From positions 151,167,501-151,231,500 of the forward strand of contig JAZBRS010000026.1 in the NCBI GenBank assembly GCA_037176725.1: DNA of 64,000 nucleotides, read 5' to 3'. How positions within the stretch are numbered: position 1 is the first letter of the stretch; every line of letters starts with the position of its first letter. Shown here in pieces: positions 23,103 to 34,222 of this stretch. The stretch comes from Posidonia oceanica. Taxonomy: Eukaryota; Streptophyta; Magnoliopsida; Alismatales; Posidoniaceae. A program made the position numbers and the translations under genes. Below the pieces are notes generated by a model, which was not told where the DNA came from, did no database searches, and saw only the letters and a program-made list of their open reading frames with translations.

Positions 23103-25638
23103 TGTAGACACCCCATTCTGACAGCCTGGAAGTTGGTGGTTTTCTCCTACAGGTTCGCTTGGACTCTGGAATGGCACTCCTTTTGACTAACCCATTTCTA
23201 CCCCAAAACCAAGCCTAAAACCTTACCTAAACCTCAAACCCTCAACCCAAGCCTTTTTGCATATTTTTAAACCTTTCTAAGCCCAAGCCCAAGCCCAAGC
23301 CCATTTCAGCCTTTTGCATCTTGGGTTTGTTGTACGCTGGAATAGGCAACGTCCAACGTTGGACGTGCCCTATGCTAGCGTCCAACGTTGGACGCCTTCT
23401 GCTCTAGCGTCCAATGACTCGGTTGCAGCAGCGGCTGCTCTGCCTCCTTCGGCTCACCTCTCGTCCACTCCACCGCCCCTCCGCACTTACTAGCCGTCCC
23501 CTCTTGCACTCCAGGCCATCCACTACCTTCCAAAGCTGAGTTACTCCACTTACTAGCCATCTTTTCTTCCCCAGCCTATTTTCCGCTCTCTCCGCCCTCA
23601 CTGCCAACAGCTGCTCCTGTCAGCCACCGCCGCAACTTCACCGGCCTTCTGACGAGCCCCTGCCACCCTCCTGACATCCCTCGTGCCTTCCCCTCACTCA
23701 AAGCCCCTGCCACAGCCCTGCAATTGCCCGCAATTCCGCCTGCAACTCTGCCATTTGCACTTGAACCCATGCAGCAACTTCACAAAACAGCCCCCTTCTC
23801 CTCATTCCAGCAGTCACCACACTAGCAAGAGAGAAAATTCGACCACTCTAGAGCGTAGAGCGATTATCCACCTTCGTCCTCGACCTTTCGCTGACCTCTC
23901 CGGTGCCCCCAGCTGGCCGTGTGACCTCGCTGGAGTCAGCCCTGCTGCTTACTACTGCAACGCCGGCGAGAAGCTCGAACCACCATTCCAGGCCGCAAAC
24001 AGGTTGGTCACCTATCCCCTAGGCTCATGCATGATAGTTTGAGTGGTTCCCCATGCTTTCCATGCGTTTTTGCACTGCACACACCCCTCCTCGCCTTGGT
24101 TTTCCGACGGTGAGGAGGAGGAGGTGGGTGGAGCAATCCACCCACCTAATCTTGGCACCAAGCATACCACCATGCTTGTTGTCAATCACTCTTGCTTATT
24201 AGCAAGTTTTCTTGAAGCTTTGGATCCATTTGGCCACCTCGCTTGGCCGGGAGGATCTTCAGTGTGTTGGACGCCCAGGCTGGTGCGTCCAACGTTGGAC
24301 GCGGCCGTAGCCAGCATCCAACACCTTGTCTTGCCTTCTTTTCCTTTGTGTTTGCTTTGGTGCTTGCTGTGCTTTGCTATGGCTTGTTTCTGTGAGTCTG
24401 TGCTGCATGCCTCCTTTACACGTTTTCAGATGCTATGCCATGCCTATTTCTTTGTTTTGATCCTAGTTTAGATTATTTTTGCATGCTTTAGGTATGTTTG
24501 CTATCTACCTGCGTTGGACGCCTGGGTGAGCCACGTCCAACGTTGGACGCTGGTTCATCCAGCGTCCAACATGCCTACTAGTCCTTGTTTGCTGCCATGC
24601 TTGCACCTTGCCTCTTTTTGGTATTTATTCATGATTCATGTATGCTTAGAGATGCCTGGCCCCTATGGCAACCATGCTTAGGCTTGCTAATGTCCTCTTA
24701 AGTTACATGCTATCCTTTACTTGGGTTTTTATCCTTTATTCCTATGCATGTTCTTCCTTTCTTACTTCTCATGGATTATATGCTTGGTGAATGCTTCTTT
24801 CTTGATCTGGCATGTCTTAAGTAGTTTGCATGCATGTTAGATGGGGTTTAGAGCTGAGCTCCCCCTTGTGCAGGTGAGTTTGCATCCTGCAGGCGTTGGA
24901 CCCCAGGGACTTCAGCATCCTACATTGGACGCTGCTGTCACCAGTGTCTAATGTTCCTGTTCTTTTGCTTTGCTTTTAGATGTTTGCATGTTGCTCTGAT
25001 TTGTATGCTTGCATGATTCCTGTGTTTATATGCATGCTTAGCCTTCGTTGCAGTTGTTCCATAACTTTCTTAGATCATATGCTATTTTTTCATGCAAGCT
25101 CTTGTGTGTTTGTGCCTCCTAGTGCGTTGTACGCTGCTGTTCCTAGCGTCCAACATTGGACGCTAGTTCAGCTCATGTCCAACGCTCTGGTTGAGCTTCA
25201 TGCTTGGCACATGCTGCAGATGGTGGGTTTTTTGGTTGCTTTCGTATCCTATGCTTGCATGCTTAGTCTATGCTTGTCTACAGTAGCCCAAATGCATGCT
25301 CCAGTATTTTATTTGTCATCTGTATGCTTATTTGTCTTGTCTCCCTCTGGCATATGTTGGACGCCTATCTCTCTGGCGTCTAACGTTGGACGCCATGCCC
25401 ACGGGCATCCAACACCCTGCTTGTTCCAGCTGCTGATCCTAGCTTGCAATTTGCTCTAAATCCACTTCTGGTTTGTTGTCCTATTAGCCCTGCATGTCAT
25501 GCACCCATTTAGCTGCATTTCTGCATCAGTATTGCATTCATATAGCTAGAATGCATCCTTTTTTCAAAAGTAGCATGCTATCTGCCTCCAGCAGGTGTTG
25601 GACGCCAACAATGCCAGCGTCCAACGTTGGACGCCGGT
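23103..25638 (+). mobile_element. Element C 5' LTR, left part (U3 and probably part of R)
   Basis: It starts TGTAGACACCCCATTCTGAC, the same terminus as the LTRs of B and D. The preceding pentamer GCATG (23098-23102) is the expected target duplication; its partner is outside the window. The LTR is interrupted at 25638 by element B and resumes at 53639. It ends at 54613, giving a reconstructed length of about 3.5 kb. The region 23280-25630 is C/T-rich and holds the 16-bp palindromes listed separately. No gene supported: the plus-strand frames at 23683-24471 and 24980-25459 look like chance products of low complexity. Confidence 0.75.
23350..25633. repeat. Recurrent 16-bp palindrome CGTCCAACGTTGGACG in the C LTR
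   Basis: Perfect copies lie at 23350-23365, 23379-23394, 24286-24301, 24534-24549 and 25618-25633. Copies with one mismatch lie at 25147-25162 and 25377-25392, and a weaker one near 24914-24931. Most are flanked by half-sites GTTGGACGCC upstream and GCGTCCAAC downstream. The last ones are spaced about 230-240 bp apart. A half-site GCGTCCAACG also follows element B at 53647. Confidence 0.85.
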
Positions 25639-26335
25639 TGTAGTAATCCCAGTGTTCAGATCGTCCATGCACACTACCAAAAGCTCGCGTGCACTGATTG
25701 GAATCAGGCTCACTATAAGCGGCTATGTCTGAGGAGGGAGGCTCAACTCGAAAACACTTGAAATAGAGGAGAAAAGATAAGAAAAGAAGAAGATAAGACA
25801 ATTTAGAGTCGCCACCTTGTCTATTATCGGGAGACAAGGAAAACCGAGGGAAATGCATGGATTAACATGCAAAACCAAGCAAAGGATGCAATGCAAAAGA
25901 AAACAAATGCAAATGATATGACTCATGCCTAGGATAAGGGCAATATGGTCATTGCAGGCCAAAAGACTGGGCAAGGACTCCTGTTACGTGCAGGGAAGGT
26001 GTTAGGCACCCCCGACATGCCCGAGAATCGGTCTTTCTAGGCTTACGCTCACATACACAGGGAAATGCAGGTTTGAATGCCTAAGTGCCAATGGATGCTC
26101 AAAGGTGTGCTCTAACTGGTGGGATGCAATGAAAGGAAGTAAACGTGCAGTCTAAGCGCTCAACAACGCTGTCTATGTTCCGAACCGGTCGAAACCTGGC
26201 TCGTGAGAACTCTAGGCAGTAAGCATTACTACCCTATATGCAAATGCAAGCGGAAAAACAAAACGGTGGTAAAACCAAGCAATACGAGCGACATGCAAGA
26301 GAAAATAGCATAAAACACGCAAAACAAAGCGAGAA

Positions 26336-26700
26336 ACGAGAGCAGCATGCGGAACGGTGCAAGAAAACAAGACTGGCACGCAAAATGGTGCGAGAAAACA
26401 AAGCAGCATGCGAAACAGTGCAAGAAAGCAAAGCAGCATGCAAAACGGTGCGAGAAGCAAAATAGGCATGCAAAACGGTGCCAAGAAACAAGAGCGACAC
26501 GCAAAACGGTGCAAGAAAGCAAAGCAGCACGCAAAACGGTGCAAGAAAGCAAAGCAGCATGCAAAACGGTGCAAGAAACATAAGCGGCACACGAAACGGT
26601 GCAAGAAAGCAAAGCAACACGCAAAACGGTGTGAGAAAACAAAGTGGCATGTGAAACAGTGCCAAAACAAAGCGGGCACGCAAAACGGTGCCAAAGCAGG
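26336..26700. repeat. ~30-bp minisatellite near the U5 end of B's LTR
   Basis: About 12 copies of a unit like GCATGCAAAACGGTGCAAGA followed by AAGCAAAGCA. The copy in the other LTR is at 48254-48615. The minus strand reads as a periodic Phe/Cys/Leu string of about 10 residues per unit, which is a by-product. C's LTR holds a related array at 53776-53945 on its sense strand, in the same relative place. Confidence 0.8.
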
Positions 26701-27439
26701 CGAAATAAAACATTGATAAAGCCATGCGGATGTAGATGTAAAAGGGAAGAGCAAGAGAAGCAAAGGGGAGCAAACAGCGCAAGTGTGAGGACAAACGCTG
26801 TTTAAGGACCGCGCAATGTAGGTGTGAAGACCTACAAAGGGGAAAGGAAGCAAGTGGAGGGATTACCACTGTCCTGCGACTGTTTCCCACCAAAGTGTCC
26901 CACGATATGTCTCGCACGCTGCCAAAAGCTCGCGATGCGATCGGATCGTGGAAAAGGGAGAAGAAAGTCGCAATTAGTGGTGAATCCAGGGGAAACGCAA
27001 CACAAGGCACTGAGAGTACGTGAAAAGGAGAAACAGAGTTGATAGATAAGAAGAGGGAGTCCTAATCTACATGCTCGAGGAAACAGAAAGCAAAAATCAT
27101 GCATGCAATGCAAATGGTGGGCAAATGTATGCTGTGCAAGGGTTCAGAAGGACTTATCTTGGAAATCTGAAGCCTAATCTGAGAAATGCTTGGTCCATGT
27201 GAAAGAGCGCTCCGCCAAGGTCGTCCAAGTAGCTTGGTTGAGAAGATCCGGCGGCCAGATCAGAAGATAAGCTGGCTTCAAGGCAGAGGGGCCAGAATAG
27301 GGGAGAAAAGTGGATCTAGGTGTAAAGGAGGTCCTAGGGGTGTGCAAAACAGGTCCTCCCACGTAAATGGGAGCTAAGTATGCTTAAGTGTGTGCAAAAA
27401 TGCCAAATGCAAAGATGCATGGGTGCAAATGCATGCAGA

Positions 27440-28340
27440 AATGCAAGAAAGGACCTAAGAATGACTTTTCAGAAAACTTAGGAACCTACATGCAAGTTTT
27501 GAAAAAGTGGGACTTAAATGCAAAGATTTTGAAAAATTAGGGGCTTATATGCAAGGTTTTTGAAAACTGGAGGGTCTGGGTGCAATTTTACAAAATGCAG
27601 GGTTTAAAATGCAATTTAATAAGGTAAGCATGCATTTGAATAAGTTTTGAAATCATGTGGAGGACTAACACGCAATTTTGAAACGTGCAGGGGTTGAAAT
27701 GCAATTTTATAAGGAAAACTATGATTTTAAATGATCTGTGGATTAATCAGTGGACTTATGTGCAATTTTTAAATATGCAGGGTCTAAGATGCAATTTTAT
27801 AAGCAAAAATATGCATTTAAATGAGTTTTATAAACAAGCAGAGGACCTATGTGTAATTTTGAAACATGCAGGGTCTAAAATGCAATTTTATAAGGAAAAA
27901 TGTTAAAAAACAGATGCTGTGCATGCAGATGAAGGACCTATGTGCAAAAATTAAAATGCAAGGGGGGAAAATGCAATGCAGTAAGAAATGATGAAAAATA
28001 AATGCTTTGACTAACAGATCAGAGGACTAAAACGTAAATAAAGAAAAGTGCAGGATTAAAAATGCAATTTACTAATGTAAAATCAGAATATTAAATGAGA
28101 TTATCAATTAAAGGACTGGAATGCAAAAATAAGAAACTACAGGGCCTGATCTAAAATAAATCTAAAAGGAAAACACAGCAGGAGGACTGAAAAGTAATTA
28201 GACAATTTTTTAGATTTTTCATGCAATTTCATTTCATTTAAATTCAAACATAAATGATTCTTAAACGATGGCAGGACTAGAATGCAATAAAATAAAAATA
28301 AGAGGCAAAAATGCAATTAATGGCAAAATTAGCATGCTTA
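27440..28340. repeat. Degenerate AT-rich repeats in B's LTR
   Basis: Strings such as ATGCAATTTTATAAG and TGCAGGGTCTAAAATGCAAT recur with 30-95 bp spacing. The same order occurs at 49360-50260 in the other LTR with almost no differences. No coding or structural role is evident. Confidence 0.6.
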
Positions 28341-29754
28341 AGAAAAATAAAGGCACAGTGATTTGCAGCGACCATGGACACTATAGCACAGAGCTACCAG
28401 CAGCCATGACCGGCGGAGGAGGGGTGCTGGCGAGGTGCAGAGCGGCGGGCAATCTTCACTAGAGCTGTGCGGAGACCGGAGAGGCATCGACGAGCCACGA
28501 CGCAGCCTGGAGATGACCGGAGAGCTGGACGGAGGTCTGCAGACCTGCTCAGAGGCAGACCGGACGAAAACAGCGACGTCGGCGAGATCTGAGGATAGGG
28601 GCGTGCTCCTGGAGGTCGTGCGGACCTCGGACGACAATCAGCGAGGTGTTCTACAGCTGGAGCGGCGATCCGAGCTCAGAGCTCGCTGGAGAAGAAGGAG
28701 TTGACTGCGGTGCTGACTTCGGCGCAGAGGCGGCAAAACCCTAATCTAATGGGCAGAAAAGCAAGAGGGGGAGAGAGCTAGCATAGGGATGAAGAAGGTT
28801 ACCTGTTTCCGTGGCTGAGGAGTCCCCTTGATGTAGGTGGGTTCTGCAGAAGGCGGTGAGCTCGGTCCGGCTGCTGCAGGCGTCTCCGATGGCTTTTGGG
28901 CGTCTGGTTCTGTTCAGTGCGTTGCTCCGGAGCTTGCTGAATGATCGGAGGGCAGCTGTGAAGACCGGCGCGATAAATAGGTTCAGTGGGTTCACAGCTG
29001 ATCACCGGAGGTGGAGGTGGATGTCTGCTGCTCTCTGGCTCAAGTGGAGGTCGCCGGTGGACTCTTGGATGCTTGGTGATGGTGTTTGGAGGGTTAGGTT
29101 AGGTCGGGAGGCCTGAGGAAGGAGGATTGCTGGTGGTGGATTTTTTGGCAGAGAAAAGGCTAAGTGTTTGCTGTGGAGGATATTGACTGTGAGGAGCTGC
29201 TAAGCTGAAGGATTGGAGGGTTGGAAAGGTGAGATTCAGGCGAGTTTCTGGGTGGAGTTTGGGCAGGTTTCAGGGACTATGGTGTCGGGAATTTTGGAAG
29301 GGGGAGTGTTGGGTTCTGGTGTTGGAAAATGGAGGAGTTGGGGATGATTCTGGGATGGTTCTGGTTGTGGAAGGAAGGGAAGGGATGCTAGGATTCCGGG
29401 TGGATTTGGGGGATGGATTGGGAGTGATTTGGATGGAGTTGAAGGCTCTGGATTGCGGTGGAAAGGAAGAGGAGGAAGAGTTGGTTTCTGGCAGAGGAAG
29501 AGGAGGAGAATGCAGGTGGGATTCTCACACGCTCTGGCTGCTCTCTCTAGGTGACAAAAGGCAGTGAAGGAGGAGTATTCTGGGTGACGGATTGGGTAAG
29601 GAAATGGATGGTCTTTGCTAGCTGGAAGGGGGCTGAGGGGAGAAGGAAGCTGCTGGTTTCAGAGGGAACGAGGAGTGGAATTCAGCTGGCTCTCACGCTC
29701 TCTCTGGTTCTCTCTTCAATTGGCAAAAAGGTGCTGGAAGGAGTGGAAGTGAGG

Positions 29755-29761
29755 CTTTAAA
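29755..29761 (-). promoter_or_regulatory. Weak promoter candidate in B's LTR (TTTAAAG)
   Basis: On the minus strand TTTAAAGCCTCACTTCC is followed by a CCAATTGAAGAGAGAACC leader-like stretch. The same TTTAAAG is at 51678-51684 in the 5' LTR, about 1.95 kb into the LTR. It is a non-canonical TATA variant, and nothing else fixes the start site. Confidence 0.25.
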
Positions 29762-31681
29762 CGGGAGCTCGAAGCAGCTAGCGCGGGCTGAGGATTCGAA
29801 ATCCACCGGCGCGAGCACTGCTGCTGGATTGGAGAGGCCGTCGGTGAGGCGACGGGCAGTAAATGCCCCCCAGAAGATCCGCTGAGAGAAGAGAGGGAGC
29901 TGGAGCTGAGGTGATCGGGAGGGAAGAAATTGAATTTGAAGAGGAGAGGGAAGGTTCGCGGGAAGAAGAAGAAGAAGACGAAGAAGAACAGGAAGAAGGA
30001 GGGAGGAAGAAGAAGAGAATGCGGCCGTGGGCTGGGTTGCGGAAAATAAAAGAAGAAAAAAAGAAAGAAGGAAGGAGGAGAAGAGCAGTTGGGCCGGACC
30101 AGGCTAAGGAAAAGAAAGAAAATAAAAAGAAAGGAAGAAAGGAAGAAAAGGAAATGAAGAAGAAGAAGGAAGAAGGAAATTAAAATAAAATAAAAATAAA
30201 AATAAAATAGAAAAGTTTGGAAACATTTTTAGAGTAGTTGTGTTTAAATTAGGATTTTAGATTAGGTTTTTAATGGTCATTTTTAGTTGGTTAATTAGGA
30301 TTAGAAATAGTTTTAGTTTTGATTTGAATTTTTAGAGTTTTCTTTTAATTTTTTTTTTATTTTGTTTAAATGCTTGTTAAGTTTTTAAATTGTTTTTTAG
30401 TTATGTTTTTCTTGTTAAATCTTTGGGATTTTTAATTATGATTTTTTGATGGACTGTTTTTAGATTAATTAGGGTGAGTTTGGCTTTTGATTTAGGATTT
30501 TCTTAAGTCTTCTTTGATTTGTTTTTAATTTTGTTTGTTGAGTCCTTTTAATATTTTTTAGTTAAGTTTTTCTTGTTAAGTTTTTTAATTAGGTGTTTTT
30601 AAATTGTTTCAAGTTTTTTGATTGTTTCTTTTTCCTTTTTAATTGAGTTCTTAGATTGTTTCTTTTAGATTTGTTAAGTTAAGTCTTTTCTTAATTACTT
30701 GTCTTAGTGTTTTTAATTGTTTACTTTCTTTTTAGGATTTGTTTTTTGATTATTTTTAGTAGGGTTTTTACTTTTGCTTGTTTTGATTATATTTTGGTTT
30801 TTACTTGATTTTATAGCATTTTCTTTTTGTTTGTTTTACGTTTTTTAGATTGCATTCATGGTTTTTAGTTTTAGTTGATTTTAATTAGGTTTTTGTTTTT
30901 AATTGCTTGTTTAAGTTTTAAACTATTTCTTTTTAGGATTTTGATTTGTTTTCCGTTTGTTTTTAGAGTTTTAAAGGTTTTTAAGGATTTTTTAGAGATT
31001 TAGTAAGAGAAAGGAAAAGAAAAGGAAAAGGAAGAAGAAAAGGGAGAAATGAGGGAGTAAAGAAGAAAGAGAGGAGTGGAAGGAAAATAAATTTTAGAAA
31101 ATCAAGAAATAAGCTAAAAATAAAATATAAATATAAATAAAATACAAAAGAGATAAATGCACAAGGAGGGCCCACAGCCAAGCAAGAAAAGGAGAGAGAA
31201 TGAAGTGAAAAAAAGGAGAATAATCAGGAGAGAGAGAAAAGAATAATCTAGGAGAAAGAAAAGGATAATTTGAAGAAATGAAGGGGTTTGAGGTTTAGAA
31301 AATAGGTGAAATTTGGGGAGTGTGTAGCCTAGGGTCTCTAGTGTTGGACCTAAGGTTTGGGTTTGGACTTGGGAAGGTTTTCGAAGGGTTTTGAGGTGTA
31401 GAAAAAGGGTAATTTTACCTAGGTTTTCTAGGGTTTTTGGGAGTGGTTTTGGTTTGAAAATTCTAGGGGTTTTTGGTGGATTTGTTAAGTTGGGAATGGT
31501 GAGTTTTCCTATGATTTTTGGGTAGTTTTTGGGCTTGGGAAAGAGGTGTGATTCTAGGTTGAGTTTGGGCTAGTTTTGGAGAGAAGGATGAAAAGGAATG
31601 TGTAGGTTTGGACCTAGATTTGGATCCAGAAGTCACCAGAGGATTCCAACTGATTTAGCCTATCAAAATGGGATATCAATA

Positions 31682-31694
31682 GATGCCCCTCCCT
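31682..31694 (-). other. Element B polypurine tract
   Basis: The minus strand reads AGGGAGGGGCATC immediately before the 3' LTR start at 31681. It shares the AGGGGCAT core with element E's tract. Confidence 0.7.
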
Positions 31695-32229
31695 GAGCGA
31701 GGTCAAGCGAAGCGAGACCGCTGCTCATGACAAGACACCCCATCTGACCAACGGGAGCAGAAGATTACTATTGGCGGGAGTTACTTATTCGGCAGATGCA
31801 CCGAAAGTCGTAGCTCGTTGCCGCAATGCAAGGTGCTACTGCAGGTGCAGATGGATGAGATGCAATGTATGCAATGCATGCTAATGCGAATGCAATGCAA
31901 ATGTTAGTGCAAAAGTTAGTACAGCTAAGAATGCTGATGCAGAACAAGATGATGATGATGTTGGACTAGTATGCGGTGCTAGAAAAGAAAGTGCAAAGAT
32001 GATGCGAAAGAAATGCTAGAAGAGAACCGTGATGTAGCGCAAAGACCTGGCAGGCAGGCCAAACTTGCGCGACAAGGCGAGAAAGAAAAGTGCAGCTTGT
32101 CCCCGCCTGGGGAGCAAGCTAGCAAAAGAGCGCGAGAGGAGAGGAGCCGACTCTCCTATCACATGGGGATGTGGGACTTTGCCTTCCTAGGACAAAGTCG
32201 CGCGAAGAGGGTGATAAGATGTCGGACTT
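31695..32229 (-). other. Element B 3' UTR next to the polypurine tract
   Basis: No gene supported. It contains an ATGCAATG-rich stretch (31850-31960) and a GC-richer segment (32030-32215) with AAAGTCGCGCGA-type strings, then leads into the 29-bp array. Confidence 0.4.
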
Positions 32230-33270
32230 ATCGGCCGAAAAGTTTACGGTCCTATCAACCGGAAGCGATAGTTTACGGACCTATCAACCGGAAGCGATAG
32301 TTTACGGACCTATTAACCGAAAGCGATAGTTTACGGTCCTATCAACCGGAGGGTGCAGTTGTGAGTGATAGTTACTGGATATCAACCGTAAAACATGATT
32401 TTGCAGGATAGTTTACGGTCCTATCAACCGGAAGCGATAGTTTACGGGCCTATTAACCGAGAGCGATAGTTTACGGTCCTATCAACCGGAAGCACAATCC
32501 ATGAGTGATAGTTACTGGTTATCAGCCGTATAACGCAAATGCTAGAGAATGATAGTTTACGGTCCTATCAACCGGAAGCGATAGTTTACGGGCCTATCAA
32601 CCGGAAGCAATAGTTTACGGACCTATCAACCGGAAGTGATAGTTTACGATCCTATCAAGTGGAAGCGATAGTTTACAGTCCTATCAACCGGAAAGGGCAT
32701 TTGCGAGTGATAGTTACTGGATATCAGCCGTAAAACATGATTGGCGCAGCGATAGTTTATGGTCCTATCAACCAGAAGCGATAGTTTACGGGCCTATCAA
32801 CCGGAAGCAATAGTTTACGGTCCTATCAACTGGGAGTAATAGTTTACGGTCCTATCAACCAGAAAGCGCAATCATGAGGGATAGTTACTGGTTATCAGCC
32901 ATATAATGCAATTGCAAGTGATAGTTTACGGTCCTATCAACCGGAAGCGATAGTTTACGGTCCTATCAACCGGGAGCGATAGTTTATGGGCCTATCAACC
33001 GGAAGCGATAGTTTCGGTCCTATCAACCAGAAAGAGCAATTGCAATGGATAGTTTCTGGATATCAGCTGTATAACGTAATTGCAAGTGATAGTTTTGGAT
33101 ATCAGCCAAGGATGAGTTTTGGATCATCAGCCAGAGAATGATAGTTTACGGCCCTATCAACCGGAAGGTGCAATTACGAGGGACAGTTACTGGATGTCAG
33201 TCGTATAACACAACTGCGGGATAGTTTTGGATATCAGCCCAAGATGATAGTTTACGATCCTATCAACCGG
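32230..33270. repeat. 29-bp tandem array with higher-order structure
   Basis: Unit GATAGTTTACGGTCCTATCA followed by ACCGGAAGC; GATAG recurs at 32267, 32296 and 32325 (period 29). Each unit has inverted arms GATAG/CTATC. Blocks of 2-5 units are separated by a variant with GATAGTTACTGG (32368, 32507, 32708, 32879, and related at 33048 and 33182), giving a higher-order period of about 135-200 bp. Confidence 0.9.
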
Positions 33271-33273
33271 AAA

Positions 33274-33585
33274 GAGCAGAGATTGATTGATTGATTGATT
33301 GATTGGTTAATTGATTGATTGATTGATTGCTTGATTGATGATTGAAAGAGATTGATTGATAAGAAAAAGAGTGATTGAAAGAGATTGATAAGGAAAAGAT
33401 TGATGATGATTGAAAGAGATTGATAAGAAAAAGATTGATTGATGATTGAAAGAGATTGATAAGAAAAAGGTTGATGATGATTGAAAGAGATTGATGAGGA
33501 AAAGAGTGATTGAAGATTGAAAGAGATTGATAAGAAAAAGATTGATTGATGATTGAAAGAGATTGATAAGAAGAAGATTGATAAG
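33274..33585. repeat. GATT microsatellite and GATTGAAAGA-type array
   Basis: It starts as (GATT)n at about 33283-33345, then about six copies of a 35-40-bp unit containing GATTGAAAGAGATTGATAAG and AAAAAGATTGAT. It lies between the 29-bp and 41-bp arrays. Confidence 0.85.
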
Positions 33586-34136
33586 ATATCGGACTTATCG
33601 GCCGGCAAAGGGAAAAGATGAAAAGATATCGGACTTATCGGCCGGCAAATGGAAAGAGATGATAAGATATCGGACTTATCGGCCAGCAAATGAATAAAAG
33701 AATAGAATGATAAGATACCGGACTTATCGGTTAGCAAAGAGGGGATGAAGGAATGATAAGATATCGGATTTATCGGCCAGCAAAGGGAAAGAGATGATAA
33801 GATATCAGACTTATCGGCCAGCAAAGGGAAAGAGATGATAAGATATCGGACTTATCGGCTGGCAAATGAATAAAAGAATAGAATGATAAGATATCGGACT
33901 TATTGGCCAGCAAAGAGAGGATGAAGGAATGATAAGATATCGGGCTTATCGGCCGACAAAGGGAAAGAGATGATAAGATATCGGACTTATCGGCCGGCAA
34001 AGAGAGGATGAAGGAATGATAAGATATCGGACTTATCGGCCGGCAAAGGGAAAGAGATGATAAGATATCGGACTTATCAGCCGGCAAAGGGAAAGAGGTG
34101 ATAAGATATCGGACTTATCGGCCGGCAAAGGGAAAG
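33586..34136. repeat. ~41-bp tandem array (GATAAGATATCGGACTTATC)
   Basis: About 12-13 units of GATAAGATATCGGACTTATC, then GGCCGGCAAAGGGAAAGAGAT, with some length variants carrying AATAAAAGAATAGAAT. Each has perfect 6-bp inverted arms GATAAG/CTTATC with an 8-nt loop. Confidence 0.9.
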
Positions 34137-34147
34137 AGAGGGAGAAT

Positions 34148-34222
34148 GATACCAAGGGGCGATCAAAAGATGCCCCTAGTATCAGGATGATACCAAGGGT
34201 TGGCCAGCGCATCCTTGGTATC
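34148..34222. other. Two successive stem-loops in the 3' UTR of B
   Basis: GATACCAAGG (34189-34198) pairs perfectly with CCTTGGTATC (34213-34222) across a 14-nt loop. Just before it GATACCAAGGGGC (34148-34160) pairs imperfectly with GCCCCTAGTATC (34172-34183). A diverged relative lies at about 8573-8640 in element A. Confidence 0.6.

Larger units (their letters stand above)
25639..31681 (-). repeat. Element B 3' LTR
   Basis: 6043 bp, matching 47525-53633. The sense start at 31681 is TATTGATATCCC, a mutated TGTTGACACCCC; the sense end is GGGATTACTACA at 25639. From high to low coordinate it holds a T-rich block (30180-31000), a GA-rich block (29860-30180), a GC-rich block (28370-29200), degenerate AT-rich repeats (27440-28340) and a 30-bp minisatellite (26336-26700). 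The frames inside it are repeat-derived and not supported as genes. Confidence 0.9.

Noticed and set aside
23683..24471. Plus-strand frames in C's LTR as possible host gene exons
   Set aside because: Low-complexity Pro/His/Ser sequence, no domain, and the region lies within LTR boundaries defined by the TGTAGACACCCC start and the TACTACA end.
26212..27010. Periodic Phe/Cys/Leu-rich minus-strand frames resembling a membrane protein (also 48070-48928)
   Set aside because: They arise from the 30-bp minisatellite in B's LTR; the same region reads as Lys/Gln-rich repeats on the other strand and no start or domain is supported.
28734..28746. Telo-box-like AAAACCCTAATC in B's LTR (also about 50655)
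   Set aside because: The motif is common in plant DNA, lies antisense to the element, and nothing else supports a promoter there.
28968..28980. GATAAATAGG on the plus strand as a TATA box
   Set aside because: It is on the antisense strand of element B and no transcript or gene on that strand is supported.
29229..30183. Plus-strand Gly- and Glu/Lys-rich frames in B's LTR (also 51148-52121)
   Set aside because: They come from GA-rich and G-rich low-complexity tracts, antisense to the element, and change length between the two LTRs.
32230..34136. Regular short repeats resembling a CRISPR array
   Set aside because: The units are contiguous with no unique spacers, contain internal inverted repeats and lie in a plant retrotransposon 3' UTR.
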